From contig JAJDDV010000177.1 of NCBI GenBank assembly GCA_029260135.1, positions 1-55,498 on the forward strand: 55,498 nt of DNA. Direction: 5' to 3'. Position 1 is the first letter of the stretch, and every line of letters begins with the position of its first letter. The stretch is from Phycisphaerae bacterium. Its GTDB lineage: Bacteria; Planctomycetota; Phycisphaerae; UBA1845. Below, piece by piece: positions 18,450 through 27,308 of the stretch. The notes beneath the pieces were generated by a model. The model was not told the origin of the DNA. It saw only the letters and a list, made by a program, of their open reading frames with translations, and did no database searches. Made by a program: the position numbers and the translations under genes.

Positions 18450-18588
18450 TTGCCAGAAGGTGGTCGCAGGTTACCGGTCCGTTGCTTCCGGTTTGATTGC
18501 GTCCGCAAGACATACGATCTTCGACCGTCCAACTCCCCCGTTGGACGGTTCCCCGAGGCCCGGTCCACCCCACCGGGCCTACTTTTTT
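18450..18588 (+). ncRNA. candidate small non-coding RNA of about 140 nt
   Basis: A transcript from the predicted promoter to the terminator would contain a perfect hairpin CCGTCCAAC-TCCCCC-GTTGGACGG (18525-18548) and then the terminator stem. The nearest upstream plus-strand gene ends at 14796, so the terminator serves no protein gene. I do not recognise 6S, SRP, RNase P or tmRNA signatures. Function is unknown. Confidence 0.4.
18556..18588 (+). terminator. intrinsic terminator
   Basis: AGGCCCGGT-CCACCCC-ACCGGGCCT is a perfect 9-bp stem followed by AC and six T residues, a textbook rho-independent terminator on the plus strand. Confidence 0.8.
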
Positions 18589-18811
18589 GCGCGCGGACGC
18601 ACGGATGAGGCGGGCGTCCATGCTCGCCCAGGGTTCGTCCTTCTGTGCCGTCGGCTTGCCTTGGATTCCATTGCGTCGCGTTTGGCGTAACGGATGTCCC
18701 GGACCTGACTGATGATCGAGGGTGTGGAATCGACGAGGACCCCGGCGTGCTGCTTCAGGCCGGGGTCCATTCCTGCTATTGGCTTTGACTTTGCGATTTC
18801 GGAGTCAATCG

Positions 18812-19384
18812 TCAGCGTTGTCGTTTGTAGGTTCCCTCCATCTCCATCTTCTTGATCATGTGGAGCGCGTCGGCCCATTCACTGGCCGACCATTCGAGTG
18901 TGTTGTTGTCGACGACTTTCATCTCATATCGTCCGTAGCTGGTTGTACCGTCGAGGCCAACGCTTCGATAGGCCATGCGCCAGCACTTGGTATCGTCATC
19001 GTAGTGGGCGGTCCCTTCCTGGGGGTATCCCCAGTTGTTGAACATCGACCAGATGTACTTTCTGGCTTTTGGATGCCAGCTCCAGATTCCCTCGGCTTTG
19101 AAGTCGGCGTTGTTGCTCTTGGCGGACATCTCACCGTGAAGGCATCGCTTGTCGAGCGTCCAGTTCCACGCGGCTTGTCCCGACCAGGAAGCGTCGTCGC
19201 TGTCGGCGTTCAACATCGTTGCTTCCCACGTCCACGTCCCGACGAAGACGTCGTAGGCGTCCAGCGCGGTCGCCCGGTCGGGTCGCTGGATTCCTGAGAA
19301 GCTGACGTTGGATACGGCACATCCTCCGGCAAAGAGGATAGCGCACGGTGCGGTCAACCACAGAAGCGTTCGTGTGCGTTGCAT
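18812..19384 (-). CDS. lipoprotein resembling DUF1579-type beta-barrel proteins
   Basis: 190 residues. The N-terminus MQRTRTLLWLTAPCAILFAG plus GC is a lipoprotein signal. GGAGGA 5-7 bases upstream fixes this ATG rather than the longer frame. The rest alternates strands with FVGTWTWEATM, WNWTLDKRCLHGEM, MFNNWGYPQEG and YGRYEMKVVDNNTLEW, typical of small calycin-like DUF1579 proteins. These have no settled function. It is presumably anchored in an envelope membrane. No operon partner is evident; the neighbour at 19681 is divergent. Confidence 0.6.
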   Translation of the reverse strand: MQRTRTLLWLTAPCAILFAGGCAVSNVSFSGIQRPDRATALDAYDVFVGTWTWEATMLNADSDDASWSGQAAWNWTLDKRCLHGEMSAKSNNADFKAEGIWSWHPKARKYIWSMFNNWGYPQEGTAHYDDDTKCWRMAYRSVGLDGTTSYGRYEMKVVDNNTLEWSASEWADALHMIKKMEMEGTYKRQR

Positions 19385-19680
19385 GAGATTCCTCCAGTCC
19401 TCTAAGAGCAAGAGACATCGGTCACGGCGTGCCGCTCGGGTGCGGAACATCATCTCGTTCAACAGGAAGCCAAATGGCAAGAAACTCCGAGCGACCGCCC
19501 GCTGACACTCGCCACACAGCCGCCTGATGCGCCGGCGGCGACTTCGTGTGAGGATACGTAGGGTGTACGAAAAAGGCCAGAGAAAAATCCTCAAAAGGCG
19601 TTGGTCGGGTGATTGTTTGATGAGAGAATAGACCACGGTCGGTTTGTTGGTAATCCGGGTGGAGTCAGGATGCACGGAAG

Positions 19681-20712
19681 ATGAGAGAATCTGCCGAGGA
19701 TGCTGTTGTTCTATCGGGTTGCGGGTGGGTGACGCCGTTTGCCTGCGGGTCGATTGCGGAGGTTCTGACGGCTGCTTCGACCCAGGAGATTTCCGTTTGC
19801 TCGGGTGGGTACTGGGGTGTTCCGGACGCGACAGTTGAGGCGTACGCGACGCTGTCGAAGGAGCTGCGGCGAGACAAAGGTGCCTGGCTTACGGCGGTTG
19901 CTGTCGAGCACGCGCTTCGTTCGGCCTCGTTGGATCTTGCGGATTTCGACATGTCGCGGGTCGGACTGGTTCTTGGGTGTGGGCTGGCCGGGCAGATCGG
20001 GATGATCGAATTTGCCAACGAGGTACGGGGACAGACGCCGCGGTTCGTGAGCCCGATTCACTTTCCGCAGACGGTCGGCAACTACATCGCCGCGGCGCTG
20101 GCACGGGGGTATCAACTTCGCGGACCGAACGTGACGCTGGCCGGTGGACTCGCGTCGGGAATCGACGCGATGATCGAAGCGTGTCGCCTGGTCGTGTCGG
20201 GTCGCGCCGACGTGGTGATCGCCGGCGGGACGGAGCGACTGTCTGAGGAACTGGCGCTGGGGATGAGCGAGCCGGGTGTCGTGTTGAGCGAAGGCGCGTG
20301 TCTGTTCGTTCTCGAGCGTGCGGAGCACGCGGCGGGTCGAGGCGTCAAACCTCTTGCGTTCGTATCGGGGATGGGCGCTTCCGGTGGAGGGGATCGCGAA
20401 CCAGGTGACGCTGGATCTTCGTGCCTTGTGTCGACGGCCGGTGTTGCGAAGGCTGATGGCGTGTTTATCGAGGCGTGCATCGGTCGGTGCATCGGGGCGG
20501 GGGGGGCCGCGGCGGTGGCAGCCGCCATCGCCGCTGCGTCAGGACTGGCGGTTCCGGTTTCACCAAAGGGTGAGTCCACGTCGGTGAGCATGCGATCTTT
20601 CGATAAGACGGTCCGCGATGCTGCAACGGCATCGCGGCGTGCGGTTGTCTGGGCGGGCGACGAGGGCGATCGCGGCGCCGCGCTCGAACTGACGTTTCTC
20701 GACTCGCCGTGA
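19681..20712 (+). CDS. ketosynthase-fold protein lacking the catalytic Cys (chain-length-factor-like)
   Basis: 343 residues with thiolase/ketosynthase folding: LSGCGWVTPF at the N-terminus, FPQTVGNYIAAALA, VTLAGGLASGIDA and GRADVVIAGGTERL. The position of the active Cys in the usual ACASG motif is Leu (GLASG, about residue 157). The C-terminal His motifs of true condensing enzymes are absent and the chain is shorter than the usual 400. It therefore resembles the inactive partner (chain-length factor) of a ketosynthase heterodimer. Two catalytically complete ketosynthases lie 2-5 kb away on the other strand. Confidence 0.7.
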   Translation: MRESAEDAVVLSGCGWVTPFACGSIAEVLTAASTQEISVCSGGYWGVPDATVEAYATLSKELRRDKGAWLTAVAVEHALRSASLDLADFDMSRVGLVLGCGLAGQIGMIEFANEVRGQTPRFVSPIHFPQTVGNYIAAALARGYQLRGPNVTLAGGLASGIDAMIEACRLVVSGRADVVIAGGTERLSEELALGMSEPGVVLSEGACLFVLERAEHAAGRGVKPLAFVSGMGASGGGDREPGDAGSSCLVSTAGVAKADGVFIEACIGRCIGAGGAAAVAAAIAAASGLAVPVSPKGESTSVSMRSFDKTVRDAATASRRAVVWAGDEGDRGAALELTFLDSP

Positions 20713-20808
20713 GGTTCGTCCGGGTCTGAACGCGACGCTCCGTTCATGTGGTGATCAAGTGCGCCTGCGGTTTGCACGGTGACGGCCGGCGTCGAAGGGC
20801 CTTTGCGT

Positions 20809-22203
20809 CTACCGATGCGTCTTGAAGCCTCGGATCTGGTCGTAGTAGTCGTCCAGGGCGTCCCAATCCGGGCACCCGTCCGCGCCGACGGTGGAGAGGG
20901 TGACGGATCCGGTGGTCACGAGCAGATCGTTCATCTGGGTGTCGCGTGCTTCCGCAATGAGGGTGACGGTTCCGACGCCCTTGCCGATGACGTTGACGAT
21001 GTAGACGGTGTCGCCAAGACCGTCGGTTGACGTGGCATCGTTGCTCTCGATATCGGCGCCGGTGCCGAGCAGATCCCAGGTGAAGCGGATTCGTTCGGCG
21101 CCGATACCGGACGCGTAGGCGGTAAAGGTCCTGGATTCACCCGCGCAGACCTGGTAGGGCGGCGCACCAGGGCCTGTGATGATGACGTCGATGCCAGTGA
21201 GGGGTGCCGTATCGTCGGTGGAGCCATCATCCGAAGTGTCATCCGTCGGGTCGCTACCGTCGGCGACGGTCTCGTCTCCTTCGTCGTCGATGCTCAGGTC
21301 GTTGGCATCCAGATCCCGGTACTCGAAGCTGAAGGTGTCGCAGTCTTCATCGAGCGCGAAGCACAAGGAGTGGACACTCGGCGGCATGTTTGGTGACGAC
21401 TCGATGACACCATCCGCCATTCTTCCGAGCGTGTCCACGACCATCAACAATGACATGCAGTCCGACGGACTCATCCCGTCAGAGACGATGCACTCCTCGT
21501 TGAACATCGTGTCCAGTATGTTCTGGAGCATCGTCAGCTCCATCAAGACTCCGATATGACGTCGGGTTTCATCTGGACAGTTGTCTTCGTCGTCCTTGCA
21601 TTCGGCGTACGCGTTTCGCAAGGTCAGGAACGCCTGCAGATAGCCCGAACTCACGGCATACTGTTTGAAGAGGCCCGCATGAGCCTTGGACGTCGTGCCC
21701 GTCGGCGAGATGAGGATCTCGTAGGTCTCGTCATCGACCTGTACGATGGTGAGCTCCATCGTCGAGAGCGAGAGTCCGGCGGGAAGGCCGTCGACGTACG
21801 TCGCATCGAAGGCGTCACCATCCCGTGTCGTTCCGGAGATTCGCGTAGCCTCGTCCAGGAGATCTTCGGCGTCCTTCGTTCCGCGAATGGTCACCGTCAT
21901 TTGGCTGGCCGGGTCGGTGATTTTGGCGACGACCGTTGGATCTGAGCTGTCGTCATAGCTGATCTGCAGGGGCGTCTGGCTCGAGCCGGATCCGCCACCG
22001 GTGTCGGGTGGGGCGCCGCCGGTCGAGTCGCATCCGGCCACGATCATCAGAAAGGCCGCCGCGAGCGCAAAGAGACAAGACCGCGCGCTTGCGGCAGGGT
22101 GGGCACGCATCGCGGACGGACGGTTTCTCACAGAGCGGTCTGTCATTTGCCGAATGGATTCTGCTTGAGGTTGTTGTGTGTTGAGCCGCGAAGGGCGTGG
22201 CAT
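20809..22203 (-). CDS. large putative lipoprotein, function unknown
   Basis: 464 residues. A long basic N-region precedes FALAAAFLMIVAGC, a lipobox at about residue 58; a shorter start at MRAHPAASARS is also possible but has no better ribosome site. The mature part begins with a Gly/Ser linker. It has a helical Cys-containing middle (CKDDEDNCPDETRRHIG) and an Asp/Thr-rich spacer of TDDTSDDGSTDDT type. It ends in an Ig-like beta-sandwich (GAPPYQVCAGESRTFTAYAS). It is probably exposed at the cell surface. No family name is assigned. Confidence 0.6.
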   Translation of the reverse strand: MPRPSRLNTQQPQAESIRQMTDRSVRNRPSAMRAHPAASARSCLFALAAAFLMIVAGCDSTGGAPPDTGGGSGSSQTPLQISYDDSSDPTVVAKITDPASQMTVTIRGTKDAEDLLDEATRISGTTRDGDAFDATYVDGLPAGLSLSTMELTIVQVDDETYEILISPTGTTSKAHAGLFKQYAVSSGYLQAFLTLRNAYAECKDDEDNCPDETRRHIGVLMELTMLQNILDTMFNEECIVSDGMSPSDCMSLLMVVDTLGRMADGVIESSPNMPPSVHSLCFALDEDCDTFSFEYRDLDANDLSIDDEGDETVADGSDPTDDTSDDGSTDDTAPLTGIDVIITGPGAPPYQVCAGESRTFTAYASGIGAERIRFTWDLLGTGADIESNDATSTDGLGDTVYIVNVIGKGVGTVTLIAEARDTQMNDLLVTTGSVTLSTVGADGCPDWDALDDYYDQIRGFKTHR

Positions 22204-22400
22204 GGCAAGCCCCTTGTGTTAGAGGACCGTGCGAGTTGTGCTCGTGACGCGCAGGGTCTATCGGCGAAGTGGTGAGCGGTCTTCATCTTCGGCGAAGAAG
22301 GTGCGCCGCCGAGTTTTGATTCAAACGCTTCAGCGGTTTTTGCGTCGGTTCGTGTCCGGTAACGGATGGTGAAGGCGCGTCGTCGTCCGGCGCAGCCGTG

Positions 22401-23675
22401 CTAGGATGGACCCGCTCGGAGGATCAGCGCGGCATCGTGCCCCGTAAAGCCGGTCGAGAGCTTGAGAACGGTCCCGATCGAACATTGTGTGGCTGAGGTC
22501 GCCAAGGGCACGGGGAGCTGCACGGTGTCGGGCGAGGTGTGAAGGGTGGCCGGTACGGTCTGGTGCTTCATGGCGAGCAGTGTGCAGATCGTGTCGATGA
22601 TCCCACTGGCGGCCAGCATGTGACCGACGTGGGGTTTGAACGCCGTCGCCAGGGCGTGGTGGCGCTGACCCTGGAACGCTTTGGCCAAACACGCAGCCTC
22701 GTACCCATCGGACAGTTGTGTGCCTGCGCCGTGCGGAACGATGAGGTCCAGGTCGCCCGGTGACATTTCGGCGTCCGTCAGCGCGCGGGTGATGACATCA
22801 CTCAGGCGAGACGATCGGACATCTGGGATCACCTGCTTCCAGCTTTGCTGGGCGAACGACCCGCCGACATACGTCGCATAGTCTTGCGCGTTGCGTTTCC
22901 GCGCGTGCGCAGCAGACTCGAGTACGATCGCGCCGGCGCCTTCACCGACGAAGAACCCGGACGAGACGGCGTCGAAGGGTCGCATGCGCTCGTCCTTGGC
23001 GTAGAGTTCCAGGCGCTGAAACCACTCGAGGCGTACGCCGGTGTCGAATGATTCGCCGCCCACGACCAACATCACGTCCGCTTTTCCGGAGCGAATTTGC
23101 TGTGCCGCCACTTCCAGCGCAAAGGCTCCGGATGAACAGGCGTTGTGGACACTCGTCGAGAAACCGCGCAGCCCGAAGGCCTTGCCCAGCAAGTGTACGT
23201 ACATGAACCCCTGCATGGCATAGAAGTAGGGCGACAGCAAGTCATACACGGGTGGCGGACCGTCGGTCGGCATCGGCATGGAGAACAACCCGAAGAGGCT
23301 TCCGACGGCGCGTTCGACGCCCGGTGCTTCGAACGCTTGAATCGCGCCGACGGTGTTGCGGCTGGGGTCCAGTTCGAGTCCGGCGTCAGCCAGGGCGAGT
23401 TCCATGGCCAGAAGGGCGTATCCCGCGTCTCGGTATCCTCCGCAATCCTGCGCTGCGAGAAAGGACATGTGCGGGCCGAGACCGGCGATGGCAGAGCCTT
23501 CCGGCATCGATGCGACCGGCAGGTCCGCCGTGCGGGCCAGATCGACCGCGAGCGTACGCGACTGCACGTTGGACTTTCCGGTCGAGAGCGAGGCCCACAG
23601 CGCGTCGCGCCCCACACCAATGGAGGTCACTGGACCGACGCCCGTGATGACGACTTCGTTTTCCGCAGCGTTCAT
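22401..23675 (-). CDS. beta-ketoacyl synthase (FabF-like)
   Basis: 424 residues with a complete Cys-His-His set: Cys180 in VHNACSSGAFAL, His in VPHGAGTQLSD (about 323) and His in KPHVGHMLAASG (about 360). Such enzymes condense acyl thioesters with malonyl-ACP. The region between residues 110 and 165 (FEAPGVERAVGSLFGLF) is unlike housekeeping FabF, suggesting a specialised fatty-acid or polyketide role. AGAGGGA lies before the ATG. A second complete ketosynthase lies 130 bases upstream on the same strand, so they are probably co-transcribed. No acyl carrier protein is visible nearby. Confidence 0.8.
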   Translation of the reverse strand: MNAAENEVVITGVGPVTSIGVGRDALWASLSTGKSNVQSRTLAVDLARTADLPVASMPEGSAIAGLGPHMSFLAAQDCGGYRDAGYALLAMELALADAGLELDPSRNTVGAIQAFEAPGVERAVGSLFGLFSMPMPTDGPPPVYDLLSPYFYAMQGFMYVHLLGKAFGLRGFSTSVHNACSSGAFALEVAAQQIRSGKADVMLVVGGESFDTGVRLEWFQRLELYAKDERMRPFDAVSSGFFVGEGAGAIVLESAAHARKRNAQDYATYVGGSFAQQSWKQVIPDVRSSRLSDVITRALTDAEMSPGDLDLIVPHGAGTQLSDGYEAACLAKAFQGQRHHALATAFKPHVGHMLAASGIIDTICTLLAMKHQTVPATLHTSPDTVQLPVPLATSATQCSIGTVLKLSTGFTGHDAALILRAGPS

Positions 23676-23805
23676 AATATCCCTCTGGTCCGCTCGACTC
23701 GGCAGCGGTTACCAGCGTACCCGAAACCGGCTGTGTCGTCAGCCTGCCCGCGGAAGGAGGCGTCGATCGCTCGTCGTTGATTGTGGGGCAGGGCTCTGAT
23801 CCGAG

Positions 23806-25017
23806 TCACGCGGAGGATATCACGACGCTGGCGTTGTAGCCGCCGAACCCGGCTGAGTTGTTGACCACATGATGAACCGGCGTCTCTCGGATCGCCCCTT
23901 GGATTGCATCCAAGTTGCAGGGCTCGAGGACGTTCTCGAGCGTCCACGTCGGAATCAGTGTCTGGTGTTCGAGGCTCAGAATGCAGCACGCCGCCTCGAC
24001 GGCAGCGGCTGCGCCCATCATGTGTCCGGTCAGGGCTTTGATCGAGCTGAAGCAAATCCCGGAGGGGAAGCAGGACTCCATCACCTTGACTTCGATGGCA
24101 TCATTCTGTGGCGTTCCCGTTCCGTGCGCACACACGTAGTCGATATCCGTGGGCTCCAAGCCCGCATCCAGAATGGCCTCCCGGGTTGCACGGCTCAAAC
24201 CGTCGCCGTCGGGATGGGGTCGCGTCGGGTGGTAGTTTTCACAGGTAATGGCGGCGCCGGAAAGCCGGGCTCGAACGGTGGCACCGCGTACCCGCGCGGA
24301 GGTTTCGCGTTCGAGCACGAAGATGACCGCGCCCTCGCCGACGAAGAGACCGTCGCGCTGCTGGTCAAACGGTCGACAGACCTCGGCGGCCATGACGCGA
24401 AGGCGCATGAAGCCGATGAACGCCAGGCGGCTGAATCCGTCCGCGCCACCGACAATGGCGATATCGCACTCGTTGTTGAGAAGCTGCTGTTTGGCGGACG
24501 CGAAGGCCATGTTGCCCGCGGCGCACGCGCCATACAGATCGACGGCGGAGCCCTGGGGGTGTACGGGGGTTGATGCGGTTTCCGATCGCAGATCTTCGAG
24601 GACGTTTTGCGCGATCGAGCCCGGCCGGCCGGCGGCAATCCGGCGCATGTGGTCTGCTGAAAGCCACTGGGAATCTTCCGCAGTCAGTCGTTGTTCGATG
24701 AACTCGGTTTCGCCCATGGTCGTTCCGACGATGACGTTCACCCGCGCCTCTTCGAGGTCCGCCGGCGTAAGCTGCGCTGTCGCCAGCGCTTCGCGAGAGG
24801 CGGTGACGGCGAGCTGGGCCGCACGGCCCATCGGTCGCCCGACGTCGATCGGTTCGCGCACCTGGCAGGCGATCTTGCGCGAGAGATCTGTGGTGTCGAG
24901 GACATCGATCGGCGCGGCACCGGATTTCCCTCGGCAGAGAGCATCCCAGAACGTCGTTTCGCTGCAACCGATCGGCGAGGTGATGCCCATCCCGGTGATC
25001 ACAATGCTGTCTGTCAT
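23806..25017 (-). CDS. beta-ketoacyl synthase
   Basis: 403 residues with all condensing-enzyme residues: Cys165 in LYGACAAGNMAF, His in CAHGTGTPQND and His in SIKALTGHMMGAAAAVEAA. It ends in the usual VVNNSAGFGGYNASVV loop. It starts the two-gene ketosynthase run with 22401-23675. The pair and the Cys-less homolog at 19681 suggest a dedicated pathway making an unusual acyl chain. The product cannot be predicted without carrier protein, reductase or transferase genes, none of which are in the window. Confidence 0.8.
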   Translation of the reverse strand: MTDSIVITGMGITSPIGCSETTFWDALCRGKSGAAPIDVLDTTDLSRKIACQVREPIDVGRPMGRAAQLAVTASREALATAQLTPADLEEARVNVIVGTTMGETEFIEQRLTAEDSQWLSADHMRRIAAGRPGSIAQNVLEDLRSETASTPVHPQGSAVDLYGACAAGNMAFASAKQQLLNNECDIAIVGGADGFSRLAFIGFMRLRVMAAEVCRPFDQQRDGLFVGEGAVIFVLERETSARVRGATVRARLSGAAITCENYHPTRPHPDGDGLSRATREAILDAGLEPTDIDYVCAHGTGTPQNDAIEVKVMESCFPSGICFSSIKALTGHMMGAAAAVEAACCILSLEHQTLIPTWTLENVLEPCNLDAIQGAIRETPVHHVVNNSAGFGGYNASVVISSA

Positions 25018-25152
25018 GGTGCAGTCGTCCTGAGTTTCTGCGGTGTCGTTTGACGTCGTCCCGTGGCGCCGACGGCGCGATGGTACTGGATAGAGATGCT
25101 ATCGGCACATGGGCCGTGAGGCCACGCCTCCACACTGCCGAGTCGACGATCC

Positions 25153-25371
25153 TCAGGGGTGCGTCGAGGTGTGGGAGGAGTGATCGTCCATAACCGGGAT
25201 GTCGTTGCCCGCCAGCCAGGCGAGCAGCGATTGACCGAACCTGCGCGGCAGGCCCGAGCTGTCATCGACGTTGGCCGAGGAAAGGCAATTCATGGTGTTC
25301 AAGGAGACGTGTTGTCCCCAGTTCGGCCCCCAGCGGAAGGGGATGAAGTTGATGGACTCAGCCTCGACGGA
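25153..25371 (-). other. coding-like extension in frame beyond the kinase stop codon
   Basis: Directly after the TGA of the kinase gene the same frame stays open for 72 codons and ends with TGA at 25153-25155. It encodes stretches such as INFIPFRWGPNWGQHVSLN and SLLAWLAGNDIPVMDDH. Third positions are almost all G or C, as in real genes here. No ribosome site or ATG suits a separate gene, except an internal ATG 27 codons in. It may be a decayed gene, a readthrough tail or chance. Confidence 0.3.
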
Positions 25372-26799
25372 TCATCGAATGGCGTACACACTCAACGTGC
25401 CGGCGATTCGATCATGCATGGCCCGCTTTTGAAGGTCGAACGCGGCCATCAGGTATCCGATCATCAGGGTCATCGTACTCAAGATCTTCGACAGCGCACG
25501 GCCGAACCCCTGCCCCAATGTCGGATGGCAGCCGTTGGTGCTGATGACCTTGATGCCCATCGCTCGCTTGCCCAATGTCTGACCGTTCCAGACTCCGATG
25601 AGAATGGCCTGGTAGAGCAAGAGTACGCCGACAGCTGCATTGTCCAGATTCATAATCCCGCAGGGAATCCCTACGATCAACACGTCGATGAACACCGCCA
25701 AGAGCCGGACCCAGAAACCCGCGTAGGTGACATGCCCGGACGCGGCTTCGGGAGACAACATCGGCGGCGCGCCCTCAGGCGTGCCTACGGGCACACCGGC
25801 GGCGGCCGCCTTGAGTGCATCGCCGGCGGCATTTGCCAGATCTCGCATAGCGCCGGTTACGCCGACAGCCGCGGTCCGTGCAGGCTGACCCGCGCCCGGT
25901 GGAATCGGTGGGGGTCCCACCGGTGAGCCGGGCGACGGAGCACGAGGTGTTACCTTCGCAACGGCCTCGGTCAAGCTCAACGCGTCGAACCCCACGAGGC
26001 TTTGTACGATGGCGTCGACGCCGAGAAGCTCCTCCGCCATTTCACCGACCGTCTGATATCGCTCCGCGGCATCCTTGGCGGTGGCCTTATGAATGACGTG
26101 TCCGAACGGTTCGGGCAGACCGTCGACTTCCGGCTGTGACGTGAGGTGTTTCATCAACACCTCAGCCATCGACGCCCCCTGATACGGCACGCGTCCGAGC
26201 AGCATCTCATAAAGCATGATGCCCAGCGCATAGATGTCGATACCGCGATGATAATGACCGCTGCCGATCTCCGGCGCCATGTAATGGACCGTGCCGACGC
26301 TCGCGGTTTGCGTCTGGTGTTGCGACGTCGAGATGAACTTGCTCAGACCATAGTCGCCGATCTTGACGTAGCCGTCTTCGTAGAAGATGTTGCCCGGCTT
26401 CATGTCGCGGTGAACGACGCCGTGATCGTGAAGGTATCCCAGGCCCTTGGCCAGTTCTCGAATGAAGAAGGCCGCCTTCTGCGGTCCGAGTCCTTCCGGT
26501 TGGGCGATCAGCATGTCGCGCAGCGACGGTCCCTCGATGTACTCCATGATGATGAAGTACTCGCCGTCGTCGTTTTGCCTGACGTCGAACACCTGAACGA
26601 GGTGAGGGCTGTTGAGGTTCATGCAGTGCGATACGCCGCGCAGCTCGATGGCGGCGTTGTCACGCAGACACTTCAGTGCCACTTCGCGTCCACCGTCGCT
26701 GACGGCGTAGTACACGTCGCCGAACCCGCCGCGCCCCACGCCACGTTGAACCGTGTAGCCCTCGAGCGGACGATCACCATGTTTATATGCAAAGGCCAT
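25372..26799 (-). CDS. Ser/Thr protein kinase with C-terminal RDD membrane domain
   Basis: 475 residues. The kinase domain (about 14-290) has the glycine loop VGRGGFGDVYYA, Lys43 in VALK, catalytic HRDMKPGN (130-137), DYG in place of DFG (149-151) and an APE motif. A Pro/Ala-rich linker follows. From about residue 370 there is an RDD domain (YAGFWVRLLAVFIDVLIVG, GQTLGKRAMGIKV) with three hydrophobic segments, tethering the kinase to the membrane. I start at MAFAYKHGDR, just before the kinase fold; the longer frame adds 83 Arg-rich residues of no known type. Confidence 0.85.
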   Translation of the reverse strand: MAFAYKHGDRPLEGYTVQRGVGRGGFGDVYYAVSDGGREVALKCLRDNAAIELRGVSHCMNLNSPHLVQVFDVRQNDDGEYFIIMEYIEGPSLRDMLIAQPEGLGPQKAAFFIRELAKGLGYLHDHGVVHRDMKPGNIFYEDGYVKIGDYGLSKFISTSQHQTQTASVGTVHYMAPEIGSGHYHRGIDIYALGIMLYEMLLGRVPYQGASMAEVLMKHLTSQPEVDGLPEPFGHVIHKATAKDAAERYQTVGEMAEELLGVDAIVQSLVGFDALSLTEAVAKVTPRAPSPGSPVGPPPIPPGAGQPARTAAVGVTGAMRDLANAAGDALKAAAAGVPVGTPEGAPPMLSPEAASGHVTYAGFWVRLLAVFIDVLIVGIPCGIMNLDNAAVGVLLLYQAILIGVWNGQTLGKRAMGIKVISTNGCHPTLGQGFGRALSKILSTMTLMIGYLMAAFDLQKRAMHDRIAGTLSVYAIR

Positions 26800-27308
26800 G
26801 GGCGTTGTGCGCTTCGTGTCTTTCTTTCTCTTCGTACGCGTCGAACGCGGCGTTCGGCATCGGGACCGTGTCGATCCCGCGTGGCGGGTGGTCCGACGGT
26901 GCTTCCGTGTCACGAAACCGCGGCGTTGCGGACTGCTTCCAGGGAAGGATATTCCCCGTCGGCGCCGGATTATTCGCCATGAAGCTTCCGCATCGCTGAT
27001 GGTCGTTGGATCGGACGCTGGGGATTCTATCGTTGTATCGCCACTCATTTCAAGTCTGTGCGGACGGCATCGACGTAACCGCGAGAGCGGCGACCGCTCC
27101 TTGACGAGGATTACCGGACACGATGAGGGAAACCGTCGAAACGGCTCCAGCCGCTTGATAGGCCCGACCTGGCTGAGCCATTCGGCTCGATTGGGTCGAT
27201 GCGCACCGATGCCCCGGATCGACTCACACCGAATTGGCCTGTACCGTATCAGCCGATGGGCGCCCCTGCGCGCCCGCTAGCTGGAATTGACGCATGGGAT
27301 AGGACCCG
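26800..27308. other. divergent intergenic region, nothing recognised
   Basis: About 500 bases between the divergent kinase and aminotransferase genes. I found no convincing promoter, repeat or small gene. Confidence 0.4.

Noticed and set aside
18150..18690. Plus-strand frames across the orphan terminator
   Set aside because: They read through a perfect intrinsic terminator and two hairpins, and have no ribosome site or recognisable content.
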